From: Macrostomum hystrix
Taxonomy: Eukaryota; Platyhelminthes; Macrostomidae
Reading direction: 5' to 3'
DNA length: 64,000 bases
NCBI GenBank assembly: GCA_950097015.1
Contig: CATNEN010000039.1
Location: 8,820,501 to 8,884,500 of the forward strand
Both the position numbers and the translations under genes were made by a program. Below are positions 32,896-44,000 of the stretch, one piece after another (position 1 is the stretch's first letter; each line of letters opens with the position of its first letter). The notes below the pieces were generated by a model that saw nothing but the letters and a program-made list of their open reading frames with translations, was not told where the DNA came from and did no database searches.

Positions 32896-34529
32896 ATGGA
32901 CCAGCCATTGCAAAGCGGCCAAGGTTCTTGCTGCGAATCGCGACAGTCGCGCCGCAAATGGCTCCTGCTGATCAGCGCCTGTCTCATACAGGTGATGACG
33001 GGCCAGTGTCTTTCTGGTCCGATCTACGCCAATTTCATGAGGCACAGCTATGGACTCAATCAGCGACAGCTGGACCTCTGCATCGCTCTTATGTACCTGG
33101 GAACTATGCTCATCATGATCAGCGGAGTTTTCTACGATCAGTACGGTGCCAGAGCTTCAATTGCGTTCGGTGGCGTGCTCTCCAGTTTGTCTCTCATCTT
33201 ACTGGCTGTCTCCATGGCCCACCCTGAGCCACTGCGGCAGCACGTCTGGCTCCTGTACACCCTGCTTTTTCTGCATGGCCACAGCTTCAACTACAGCTAC
33301 GTGTCTGTAGTCGCATCCTGCATGAAGGGCTTTCCGCATAGTCAACTGGGCACTGTAATGACGATGCTTGACATCAGCTTTACTCTGGGCCCATCTGCTG
33401 TAGCCTTCTTCTACTACGTTGTGTTCAACAACATGAACCGCAGCACCACAGACCAGAGTCCCATCGGTACAAGAATTGTGCTTGTAGTTTTCAATGCAGC
33501 AGTGCACACTTTCGCTTACTTTTTTCTTGAGCCTCAGAGTTTCACTATTGAGGATGAATCCAAGCCAATCATTGACGGACAAGAAACGCAACCGACAAAC
33601 CAGCAGCAGCAAACTTCTCTTTCGAACATCGGCTCCGTAACTGAAGCCGATGGGCACAGCAGAGCTCTCACAGCTAAACAACCCAACGCCGATAACGATT
33701 CCATCAGTGAAAATCAGAAGAGACAGGCTGACAAAGACTGCGGGACTCAAATGCGAGAATTTCTGTCCGCGTGTCTTTCTGCTCGCTTCCTTCCGTTCTT
33801 ATTTGGCATTGCGTTCACGATTGGACCAAACCTGGCGACGTTTTTGAACGTGACAAGCATCACTCGCAGCATGTCGCTCACCGCCTATGACGTCTACTTC
33901 TTTTGGTTGTCCACCATTTCCGGTGCAATTTGGCGCTGCTTGATAGGGCCGCTATCCGATCGATACCTATCGAAGGCCAGCGAGCGCGCCGCCCTCCTGC
34001 TCGCCAGTGTCGCCTGCTTCGGATTTGTTTCGTCGCTATTGCTCAGCACTCCTGTGGCAGCCGGCGCTTCGCCTGGAGCCATTATTATCATGGCCTACAT
34101 TTTGGATGGTCTGAACAGCGGCTCCATGTTCTTGCTGGCCCCAGTGCTTGTCTCCCAAACGGAACCTCGACACATGTTCGGTCGCTTGTACTCGTCCTGC
34201 CTGGTGCTTGGCTCGGTCTTAGCGCTGCTTCTGATGTTGCAGTTTGGCGCCATCTACGATTTGTTAGCCAGCCCAGCCGCTGCAGGTGTGGTAGAATATA
34301 TTCACTCTTCTAGTTCATTTGACTGCGTCTCACACTCATTGTCATGACTCATTTACGCGCAGGTGTGGTCACTGACAACACAACAGTATTATCGACCACC
34401 CCCAGTGAGCTTGAGTGCTTCGGCCAGGCCTGCTACGTGTTTGGAGGCGTGGCCAGCACCTTCTGCCAGGTTCTGTCAGTGGCGTGCCTGGCCTTTTACT
34501 TGGCTGCTCTGCGAACGTCCGGCTCCTGA
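32896..34529 (+). CDS. MFS transporter, nodulin-like/MCH1-like (paralog A)
   Basis: Two exons, 32896-34285 and 34363-34529, give about 518 residues. Twelve membrane segments are visible: six in the first half (KWLLLISACLIQVMTGQCLSG onward), a polar Gln-rich loop near residues 215-285, then six more, the last encoded by exon 2 after the CFGQACYVFGG motif. The segment GVFYDQYGARASIAFGG between helices 2 and 3 is the MFS loop signature. Similarity of the first half is to the nodulin-like/monocarboxylate-like branch of the superfamily; substrate unknown. The intron is 77 bp, phase 1, with unusual direct repeats at its ends. The frame is open upstream of the ATG, so a longer start is possible. The paralog at 46556 shares the intron position and most of the protein. 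Confidence 0.88.
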
Positions 34530-34587
34530 AGGTGGTGACTTGTCTTCCGGAATGACTCAGACATATAAAGATCGCATGAATTGTAAC

Positions 34588-34593
34588 AATAAA
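34588..34593 (+). promoter_or_regulatory. Polyadenylation signal of MFS gene A
   Basis: AATAAA 59 bp after the stop codon. Confidence 0.6.
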
Positions 34594-34599
34594 ATATAA

Positions 34600-35098
34600 G
34601 ATACTGTGGCGGCCAGACGATACGCGACCGGCCAGCGCTAGTACAGCTGCACTCCAAACCCCTCGAACCCAGTCTACCAGAGGTGGGCTTTGTGCGCCCA
34701 GCCAGCCGACTCGCTAAGCGGGGGTTGTGCGAAGTCATGCCACTATTTGCACCTCCCTAGGGCCCTCTAACAACCTCTAAGTTTATACATAAATATACGC
34801 GCAATCCAGCCAACGATCGTCGCTGCAGTGCAGCCATTCCATCTCTTAAATAAAAGGCCTTCCGCCTTAATATTTTATATACATTTTAGTAACATTATTA
34901 AACTGTTCACCGTATTAGATAGTGGCTGTATTAAGTACGAGCGTACTAACCATTTGCCAAAAATATTTCAAAAACTGCTAAATCTAACTTTCTTCGGCTG
35001 AAATTTTCACATTTTCAAAGTTGCATCATCCATAGAACTAACTGCATTTTCATGGCGATACCCTTAAAGTTGCACTGTCGACACATTTTAAGCTGCAT
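34600..35098. other. Intergenic, no feature seen
   Basis: Mixed GC, then AT-rich. No coding or repeat structure recognised. Confidence 0.5.
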
Positions 35099-36060
35099 TT
35101 AAGCTGCTCCGCAGGCTCCTCCCCTGGGAAAGACGGCATCCTCCCAGCCTTCTTGCTGAAGATGAAAGATGAATCCAGGCGGCGCTGTTGTCTCTGCTGA
35201 ATATGAGCTGGTGGAAGGGGAGAGTACCTTCAGTGAGAGGCCATCATCTGTCCGATTGCTAAGAAAGATAAACCGACCCACGACCCTGCATCCTAATGTA
35301 CAGCCTCGCTGTTGAGCTGAATAGGCAAGAACCTCGAACCTCGATGGTCAACCGTCACATGAATACCTGGGCCGAGGAGAACGACTTGATCCCCGAAGAG
35401 CAAGAAGGCTTCCGAGCGGATCGCAGCACTTCGCCGCGATGGCCTGCAGACGCGGCCAATGAGACGGGCATTGCTTGCCGCCTTCGATTTTTTTGGCGGT
35501 GTTTGATCGCACTTGGCGACTTGGGATTCTGCGCGAGCTCGCTCGAGCCAGAGCACCGGCCGGCTGGATGCTGTGGCTTCGATCGCTTCTGGCCGACGGC
35601 CGCGCCTGCGCCTGCTGCCAAAAGGCAGCCCGCTCTCACCTCTGCTTTTTAACATCGCCACTCGAGGTGGGCAGCTAAGAGCCAAGAGATGACTGCCAAG
35701 AGCCATCCAGCGAGCGGCACCCAAGTGCCGACCAACACAGCACTAGCCGAACCGGACGCAACAGCTGCTGTAGCGCAAGGAAGACCTGTTCTCCAAGCCG
35801 AATACGACCTGGGCATGGCAGAGCTGCTGCAGCAACCAGATCGAACTGGAGCCAGGAGCTCGCCGCATTGAAAAGTCCAGCACCGCCTGCTTATGTCTGC
35901 GAGAAACCAGGGGGGCCAGAAAATCGGTCAGATGCTGGACAGCAGAATCATTGAGCCGTCGACTTCGCCACGGGCAGCAACCTGCTTGTTGTCCTCAAGA
36001 ACGGCGACGTCAGCTCTGCACTGACTGGCGGCAGCTAAACGTCTGCACGATCAAGGACGA
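35099..36060 (+). pseudogene. Degenerate LINE reverse transcriptase relic
   Basis: Pieces of a non-LTR reverse transcriptase survive in order in shifting frames: PGKDGILPAFLLKM (near 35122), NRHMNTWAEENDLIPEEQEGFRADRST split over 35340-35431, FDRTWRLGILREL with WMLWLRSLLADGR (35505-35600), and GSPLSPLLFNI (near 35624-35656). These correspond to RT motifs from the N-terminal block through the 'GSPLSP' block. The catalytic YADD box is not recognisable. Many stops and frameshifts show it is old. The motifs differ from the LINE pair at 4842-24895, so it is another family; clade not assigned. Confidence 0.75.
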
Positions 36061-36067
36061 ACAAAAA

Positions 36068-36150
36068 ACGTGGTCCCGCCACGGAATCGAGCTTTGGGAC
36101 CTTGGCGCGAGAGGCCAAACGCGTTAACCGCTCTGCCGCTTGCACGCCAA
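36068..36150 (-). other. tRNA-like relic, possible SINE head
   Basis: On the minus strand there is a D-arm-like GGCAGAGCGGTTAACGCG, a perfect 5-bp anticodon stem (TTGGC/GCCAA) with a 7-base loop CTCTCGC (anticodon position CTC), and a B-box-like AGCTCGATTCC. The T stem pairs poorly, and GGTCCC/GGGACC pair across the arm instead. It is unlikely to be a working tRNA gene; a tRNA pseudogene or SINE head is more likely. Confidence 0.45.
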
Positions 36151-36734
36151 CAAATATACTATAATGTCACTTAAGTTTCGCCAATCTCATAGACAAATAA
36201 TCGCTCAATAATTAGCTTTGTAATATCATGGCAGCTTAGCAACAATCTCACATCACTTTAGCTATAATCGTAATAGAAGTAAAGCCAAGTTACGCTCGTA
36301 TTTTAGCTGCTTAACAATAATTTCTTAGTCGTCTCGGAAAGTTTCTGATCGATTGGTGCAAGCTTGGCAAAGCCGGTTAAGACGATTTTTTAATCTTTTA
36401 TCCCTATTGTCCCATTATACTTTCGTCAAGTGAATCTGCACACGGGTAAATAAAAGTTGAGCCGGCCCTTAAAATCGGCGTCAAAGCACCGCCTGTAAAA
36501 GTCAAACTCTCCAAGCAATGAAATAATATAGCAAGCGAGAAATAACTCATAAAAAGACTTCTCGACAAATAATGCACTTTTTAAAATACGCAATTCTTTT
36601 GGGCGTTAGTCAAATTGCTTGGCTCAAAGGTAACGCGAAGCTGAACAGGTGTTCAGTAGATTTGAGCTCTGAAGTGGGTGCTTAGAGAGCGGCGGAGTCT
36701 CATGACTACCGAATCACCCTAACCCGCGAGATTC
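36151..36734. other. Intergenic with dispersed repeat family 2, copy b
   Basis: No gene. 36425-36680 is the second copy of the repeat at 31138-31460 (see that entry for shared blocks). The remainder is AT-rich. Confidence 0.55.
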
Positions 36735-37452
36735 ATTACTGATAATTCAACTGAGCAACTGGCAGAGCTGATAATTAAACTGAGCAACTGGCAGAGCTGA
36801 CAATTAAACTGAGCAACTGGCAGAGCTGATAATTCAACTGAGCAACTGGCAGAGCTGACAATTAAACTGAGCAACTGGCAGAGCTGACAATTAAACTGAG
36901 CAACTGGCAGAGCTGACAATTAAACTGAGCAACTGGCAGAGCTGACAATTAAACTGAGCAACTGGCAGAGCTGATAATTCAACTGAGCAACTGGCAGAGC
37001 TGACAATTAAACTGAGCAACTGGCAGAGCTGATAATTAAACTGAGCAACTGGCAGAGCTGACAATTAAACTGAGCAACTGGCAGAGCTGACAATTAAACT
37101 GAGCAACTGGCAGAGCTGATAATTCAACTGAGCAACTGGCAGAGCTGACAATTAAACTGAGCAACTGGCAGAGCTGACAATTAAACTGAGCAACTGGCAG
37201 AGCTGACAATTAAACTGAGTAACTGGCAGAGCTGATAATTCAACTGAGCAACTGGCAGAGCTGACAATTAAACTGAGCAACTGGCAGAGCTGACAATTAA
37301 ACTGAGCAACTGGCAGAGCTGACAATTAAACTGAGCAACTGGCAGAGCTGATAATTCAACTGAGCAACTGGCAGAGCTGACAATTAAACTGAGCAACTGG
37401 CAGAGCTGATAATTCAACTGAGCAACTGGCAGAGCTGACAATTAAACTGAGG
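36735..37452. repeat. 29-bp minisatellite, about 25 copies
   Basis: Unit AGCAACTGGCAGAGCTGACAATTAAACTG (shown by 29-bp spacing), with two main variants, CTGACAATTAAACTG and CTGATAATTCAACTG, interspersed. No coding role. Confidence 0.95.
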
Positions 37453-38193
37453 GATTCAAAACTCGCCAGCGCAGGAGAGATGGGGAGAGGAAGGGGAATA
37501 GCGGGGGCAGAGGAGGGGTAGGGGGAAGGAGACAGGGGAGAAGGATAGGGGAGAGGGAAGGTGCGAGGGAGCAGACATGGGAAGGGGACAGGGGGAAGAG
37601 CAGCACATTAAAAAGGCTCCGGGAAGAGGGAGAGGGACAGGGCTCAGTGACGGATGGGAGTGGGTCCTAATGGCTTCAAGCGTAGCCAGTCCCACTCATC
37701 CCATAGGCCGCGCTAATGATCATGCCTACCCCAAGCAATGGACTCTTACAGCGGCCAGAGAGATAGCAAAAACACTCGGAATCGCGTGTGGCAGTGCATA
37801 GCAGTATACTGCTGTGAGTAGCGCAAAGCGCATGCCTCTCCCAGCTTTGGTAGCACAAGGACCACGTAGATTCCGCATTCCTTGCCTTCGATTTCTGTTT
37901 ACCAAAGAATGCCTAAATGAATGGTGACATTTTTAATAAACGAATTTCCTTGCATACGTTAAGTAAATAATCAAGCAACCAAGCAACCCAGCGGGTCCTT
38001 CTCAATGCAACTTTTTTGGAAACTGTAAAACCTGTTAGGGACTTATGCTAGCTCTACTCGGCAGTCTCTTCTCACTTCTCTCGCGTGTCGGAGAAGACAA
38101 ACAAACAATTTCCCAAAAACGTCTTCTGTTACATTTTGAGAGGAGAGGGGTGGGCGCGAGGAGGGAGAATATCCCTCGCGGCCGGTAGTTGGC
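37453..38193. other. Intergenic, purine-rich then AT-rich
   Basis: 37460-37650 is strongly G/A-rich on the plus strand (low complexity). No convincing gene. The rest has no feature I recognise. Confidence 0.5.
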
Positions 38194-38275
38194 GATCAGA
38201 GATGACAGTGTTTAGGATCAGAGATGACAGTGTTTAGGATCAGAGGTGACAGTGTTTAGGATCAGGGATGACCAG
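38194..38275. repeat. 22-bp repeat, 3-4 copies
   Basis: GATCAGAGATGACAGTGTTTAG repeats three times with one A/G change, then decays. Confidence 0.85.
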
Positions 38276-38339
38276 GATTCAGAACATTGTATTCGCATGA
38301 CTCAAATGACTCGCGTACACGGCGAGGCGCAAGGCATTT

Positions 38340-38600
38340 CCAAGGCTTTCAAAGGTATCATGGTTTATCAAGGGGAAGCGTGATTTATCTGGGGAAGGGT
38401 AGCATGAATTATAAAAGGAGTGGCATGATTTATCCAGGAAATACGTAGCATGCTTTTAAAGGCAGTAAAAATGATTTATTCAGTGGGTAGCATGAATTAT
38501 TGAGTGGTATATTGGATTATCGTGGGAGCAGCATGAATTCAGAGGGGTAGCATGATATATCGACAGAAAAGCATGATTCATCAAAAGGGTAGAATTATTT
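38340..38600. repeat. Degenerate copies of the 21-bp satellite
   Basis: About a dozen diverged units with the core AGCATGAATTAT...GGGGTAG at irregular spacing. They resemble the homogeneous array at 41085-44806, 2.5 kb away. Confidence 0.7.
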
Positions 38601-38940
38601 AATTGGCAACGTTTGTTGAAAAAAATTGTAAAAAACGTTTGTAACTGCACACTGCACAGATTGAGCTTTTATATTTCTCGAATGTTAGCGAGACCTCTCT
38701 TCCTCCTTTCTTTTACCTGAAAACTGCAGCCTACATATGAAAAGCATGTCTCGGCTTCGATCACTAAGCCGCTTTTTTTTCATCTAGCTCCGAAGCTCAT
38801 AGGTACCTGTGTTTTGCAGAATGTAGGTAAAATTTCAGCATCAGTTTTGCTACTGCTTTTTTTCTTCTAATCTTCTATCATTAAGAGTTCAAGGACTGTT
38901 TTTTTGTTTTTTTTGGGTGCAATTAAATGTTAATATTTTG
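38601..38940. other. AT-rich intergenic, no feature seen
   Basis: Contains T-rich runs near 38770 and 38900 and the repeat TTAATATTTTGTTAATATG near the end of the neighbouring ORF. Confidence 0.5.
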
Positions 38941-39288
38941 TTAATATGTTAAAATGTTAATTCTGTCCACAGTTCTGTACGAGATGTCCAGTTTGTCGGG
39001 GAAATGGTTGTTGACCCGCTGTGCCATCTCGCTCAGGGTGAGGAACGGGTTGCGGTTCACCTCTGCTTTCAGAAATTCACGAATCTCCTCATCCACCTTG
39101 CACCTTGCTTCTTTTCGGCCTCCACGAGGCATAACGTCCATCCTTCCCTCATTCCTGTACAGCCTCACGATGCGATGAGCAGTTGAACTTGACAGCTGAA
39201 GGATTATTGCTGCGTCCTTGACCGGTGTGCCTCGATTCATTGCCTCGATGAGCCGACGTCGGTCAACTGGACTCACAGGTGGTGCCAT
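38941..39288 (-). CDS. Tc1/mariner-like transposase N-terminal fragment
   Basis: About 115 residues from the MAPPVSP start (a second Met lies 3 codons upstream at 39297). SPVDRRRLIEAMNRG...AAIILQLSSSTAHRIVRLY is a helix-turn-helix of the paired-like type; PRGGRK is a linker GRPR-type/AT-hook-like patch; a second helix-turn-helix follows in IREFLKAEVNRNPFLTLSEMAQRVN. This is the usual DNA-binding half of Tc1/mariner (IS630-like) transposases. The frame ends right after SYRTVDRINILTY, and no DDE domain follows in the AT-rich DNA downstream. It is either a truncated transposon or a DNA-binding-only ORF. No terminal repeats were recognised. Confidence 0.6.
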   Translation of the reverse strand: MAPPVSPVDRRRLIEAMNRGTPVKDAAIILQLSSSTAHRIVRLYRNEGRMDVMPRGGRKEARCKVDEEIREFLKAEVNRNPFLTLSEMAQRVNNHFPDKLDISYRTVDRINILTY

Positions 39289-39297
39289 CACCAGCAA

Positions 39298-40418
39298 ACT
39301 GGAGAGATGGCTGGCAGAATGAATCTTTTGCTCAAAGCCTTACATGCGGTTTCCACTGGCATTAAAAGTGAAAAGTGAAGTCCATTCTATTCTTTCCTTC
39401 ATGGTGCTGCCTCGCTACACTAACCAAGCGTTGCCATTTTGATTGTCCAATTCTCATTTCGATCGTCAAAAAAGTCTATGGCTTAAGCCGCAGCTGCTGC
39501 GAAGCTGAGCTGAGCTGCTGCATGCAGATCTATGGCTCTCTTCATTTTGATTGTCCATTTTCTCATATTGATTTTCAAAACCAAAATATTCGCTTTTGAT
39601 TAGCTACTGTCGAAGCAAAATATTTTTTAGCTTTATTTTTCGAGTGCAGTGTGACGTTATTAAACTGGCATGGCGTGACGAAATTACTGACAACAGAGCC
39701 GGTCAACTCAATCCAAATTTTAGTTAGAATTCTCGTAATCAGTGTAGCGGTAGCACTTTAGATTGATCTCGTTTATTCGCACTGGGACTTACGACCTGCG
39801 CCTGTTGCGCAGGAGCTCAATGGTAACAATAACTAGTAGTGAAGACGAAATTGATAGTATGAATAACAGTGTAATTAACAACGGCCGGGACAGGTGCAGT
39901 GCGCAGAGAGAAGTGCGAGAGGACAGCCAGGCAGGACAAGGAGCGGCGCAGACAAGACCAGTGAGGCGCGAGCGGGCTCAGGAGCCCTAGTTAAATAACC
40001 TAGCCCGCATGATAAACAGAGCGATCGATAATCAGAGTTAGGAAGAGCTCGCACGCTCATTGGTCGGGGTAATTAACATTGAAACACGCGTAGGAAATAA
40101 GCTGGAATGGCGCGATGTACGAGCTACATTGACGTCTACTTACAGTAGTGCTCTAACAATTTTAACTAAATATACGAAACCGCAGAAGTGGATGATAGTT
40201 AGATGACATTAGTCAAACGGCCTAAGTTAGTACACACGTAAATTAAATATGCAAATTACGACGTAAATTAAAGTCATAGGGGCGCCTGCAACAAGTGACA
40301 ACGTCACAGCAGTGCAAGTGTTCTGCTATTATGTGTATTCGATTCAGTAATGTAAGAAAATACTTTGAGCATACGCGTAGCTGTTAATTGGCGATGCGAA
40401 ATTTGTGTCCTGAATCTT
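39298..40418. other. Intergenic between transposase ORF and SL RNA gene
   Basis: No gene recognised. A diverged direct duplication of about 100 bp (CATTTTGATTGTCCA at 39436 and 39540) is present. 39870-39985 is a GC-rich patch without clear coding character. No promoter element for the SL RNA gene could be identified with confidence. Confidence 0.5.
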
Positions 40419-40536
40419 TGCCGAATCAAGACGGTCTCTTACTGCGAAGACTCTCTTTTTTGCATGGTAAGACACCGTGCGGATCCGATAGAGCGATCTG
40501 CTGTATTTTGACAAGCCGCACCCAGACTGCGGCTGC
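40419..40536 (+). ncRNA. Spliced-leader (SL) RNA gene, variant
   Basis: A flatworm-type SL RNA of about 118 nt. The leader exon is about 48 nt (40419-40466); it contains AGACGGTCTCTTACTGCGAA and ends in ATG, followed directly by a GTAAGA donor at 40467. GCATGGT (40462-40468) and ACCGTGC (40474-40480) form a 7-bp hairpin over the splice site. An Sm-like site ATTTTGA lies at 40505-40511, followed by a perfect 3' hairpin GCCGCA/TGCGGC with loop CCCAGAC (40515-40533). Known: flatworm SL exons end in AUG and donate the exon to mRNA 5' ends. From memory the core equals the Macrostomum lignano SL, but bases flanking it differ (near 40424-40428 and 40453-40459), so this is a variant or decayed copy. 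Confidence 0.87.
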
Positions 40537-40869
40537 CTAATAAAACTAAAATACAAAAGGTGGTGCCTGCCGTACAAAAGTACAAAAATTTGCACTTTTG
40601 ATACAACAGCAGCTGTACAAAAGCTTCGCTGATTACTCTTTCATTGGTTGCTTGCACTTCGTTTGTTGCTAATAAAAAATATATCGATTTCACTTATTTT
40701 TTACATATTATGGTCAATGATTTAACAAACATATTTTTGCCTTGAATTTGATACTCGTAGACTGATTGGGCAGCTAGCAGCTGTTCGATTCGATGTGTTG
40801 TCGATCCATACTCGACTTTTGAGTATTATATGCAAGTTTCGCCGCTAGCTCCCAGCCAGTGGCCACAAA
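40537..40869. other. Flank of SL gene, no feature seen
   Basis: AT-rich. No second SL copy is visible within this stretch, so the gene is not in a local tandem array here. Confidence 0.5.
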
Positions 40870-41084
40870 TTCTGGAGGAGGGAGCATGGATTATCAAGGG
40901 GTAGAATCAGTTTTTGAGGGGAAGTATAAACTATCTTAGGGAAACCGGAATTACCGAGGGAAAGCATGAACTATTGAGGGGTAGAATCAATTTTTGAGGG
41001 GTTAGAATCAATTTTTGAGGGGAAAGCATAAATTATGAATCATCGATAGAACAGCATGCATCTTCTTGATGTAGAACAAATTAT
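40870..41084. repeat. Degenerate entry to the 21-bp satellite
   Basis: Diverged units (GGGGTAGAATCAATTTTTGAGG and relatives) that grade into the homogeneous array. Confidence 0.75.
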
Positions 41085-44000
41085 CAAGGGGGTATAGCAT
41101 GAATTATCAAGGGGGTAGCATGAATTATCAAGGGGGTAGCATGAGTTATCAAGGGGGTAGCGTGAATTATCAAGGGGGTAGCATGAATTATCAAGGGGGT
41201 ATGGCATGAATTATCAAGGGGGTAGTATGAATTATCAAGGGGGTATAGCATGAATTATCAAGGGGGTATAGCATGAATTATCAAGGGGGTAGCATGAATT
41301 ATCAAGGGGGTAGCATGAGTTATCAAGGGGGTAGCATGAGTTATCAAGGGGGTAGCATGAATTATCAAGGGGGTAGCATGAATTATCAAGGGGGTAGCAT
41401 GAATTATCAAGGGGGTAGCATGAATTATCAAGGGGGTAGCATGAATTATCAAGGGGGTATGGCATGAATTATCAAGGGGGTAGTATGAGTTATCAAGGGG
41501 GTAGCGTGAATTATCAAGGGGGTAGCATGAATTATCAAGGGGGTATGGCATGAATTATCAAGGGGGTAGCAGCATGAATTATCAAGGGGGTATAGCATGA
41601 ATTATCAAGGGGGTAGCATGAATTATCAAGGGAGTAGCATGAATTATCAAGGGGGTAGCAGCATGAATTATCAAGGGGGTATAGCATGAATTATCAAGGG
41701 GGTAGCATGAGTTATCAAGGGGGTAGCATGAATTATCAAGGGGGTAGCATGAGTTATCAAGGGGGTAGTATGAATTATCAAGGGGGTAGCATGAGTTATC
41801 AAGGGGGTAGCATGAATTATCAAGGGGGTAGGATGAATTATCAAGGGGGTAGCATGAATTATCAAGGGGGTAGCATGAGTTATCAAGGGGGTAGTATGAA
41901 TTATCAAGGGGGTATAGCATGAATTATCAAGGGGGTAGCATGAATTATCAAGGGGGTAGCATGAATTATCAAGGGGGTAGCATGAATTATCAAGGGGGTA
42001 TAACATGAATTATCAAGGGGGTATAGCATGAATTATCAAGGGGGTAGGATGAATTATCAAGGGGGCAGCATGAATTATCAAGGGGGTAGCATGAATTATC
42101 AAGGGGGTAGCATGAGTTATCAAGGGGGTAGTATGAATTATCAAGGGGGTATAGCATGAATTATCAAGGGGGTAGCATGAATTATCAAGGGGGTAGCATG
42201 AATTATCAAGGGGGTAGCATGAATTATCAAGGGGGTAGCATGAGTTATCGAGGGGGTAGCATGAATTATCAAGGGGGTATAACATGAATTATCAAGGGGG
42301 TATGGCATGAATTATCAAGGGGGTAGCATGAATTATCAAGGGGGTAGCATGAGTTATCAAGGGGGTAGCATGAATTATCAAGGGGGTATAGCATGAATTA
42401 TCAAGGGGGTAGTATGAATTATCAAGGGGGTAGCATGAATTATCAAGGGGGTAGCATGAATTATCAAGGGGGTAGCATGAATTATCAAGGGGGTAGCATG
42501 AATTATCAAGGGGGTAGCATGAATTATCAAGGGGGTATAGCATGAATTATCAAGGGGGTATAGCATGAATTATCAAGGGGGTATAGCATGAATTATCAAG
42601 GGGGTAGCATGAACTATCAAGGGGGTAGCATGAATTATCAAGGGGGTAGCATGAATTATCAAGGGGGTAGCATGAATTATCAAGGGGGTAGCATGAATTA
42701 TCAAGGGGGTAGCATGAATTATCAAGGGGGTAGTATGAATTATCAAGGGGGTAGCATGAGTTATCAAGGGGGTAGCATGAGTTATCAAGGGGGTAGCATG
42801 AATTATCAAGGGGGTAGCATGAATTATCAAGGGGGTAGCATGAATTATCAAGGGGGTAGCATGAATTATCAAGGGGGTAGCATGAATTATCAAGGGGGTA
42901 TGGCATGAATTATCAAGGGGGTAGTATGAGTTATCAAGGGGGTAGCGTGAATTATCAAGGGGGTAGCATGAATTATCAAGGGGGTATGGCATGAATTATC
43001 AAGGGGGTAGCAGCATGAATTATCAAGGGGGTATAGCATGAATTATCAAGGGGGTAGCATGAATTATCAAGGGAGTAGCATGAATTATCAAGGGGGTAGC
43101 AGCATGAATTATCAAGGGGGTATAGCATGAATTATCAAGGGGGTAGCATGAGTTATCAAGGGGGTAGCATGAATTATCAAGGGGGTAGCATGAGTTATCA
43201 AGGGGGTAGTATGAATTATCAAGGGGGTAGCATGAGTTATCAAGGGGGTAGCATGAATTATCAAGGGGGTAGGATGAATTATCAAGGGGGTAGCATGAAT
43301 TATCAAGGGGGTAGCATGAGTTATCAAGGGGGTAGTATGAATTATCAAGGGGGTATAGCATGAATTATCAAGGGGGTAGCATGAATTATCAAGGGGGTAG
43401 CATGAATTATCAAGGGGGTAGCATGAATTATCAAGGGGGTATAACATGAATTATCAAGGGGGTATAGCATGAATTATCAAGGGGGTAGGATGAATTATCA
43501 AGGGGGTAGCATGAATTATCAAGGGGGTAGCATGAATTATCAAGGGGGTAGCATGAGTTATCAAGGGGGTAGTATGAATTATCAAGGGGGTATAGCATGA
43601 ATTATCAAGGGGGTAGCATGAATTATCAAGGGGGTAGCATGAATTATCAAGGGGGTAGCATGAATTATCAAGGGGGTAGCATGAGTTATCGAGGGGGTAG
43701 CATGAATTATCAAGGGGGTATAACATGAATTATCAAGGGGGTATAGCATGAATTATCAAGGGGGTAGCATGAATTATCAAGGGGGTAGCATGAGTTATCA
43801 AGGGGGTAGCATGAATTATCAAGGGGGTATAGCATGAATTATCAAGGGGGTAGTATGAATTATCAAGGGGGTAGCATGAATTATCAAGGGGGTAGCATGA
43901 ATTATCAAGGGGGTAGCATGAATTATCAAGGGGGTAGCATGAATTATCAAGGGGGTAGCATGAATTATCAAGGGGGTATAGCATGAATTATCAAGGGGGT

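Noticed and set aside
36735-37452. CRISPR array
   Set aside because: Repeats are directly adjacent with no unique spacers, and the genome is eukaryotic; these are minisatellites.
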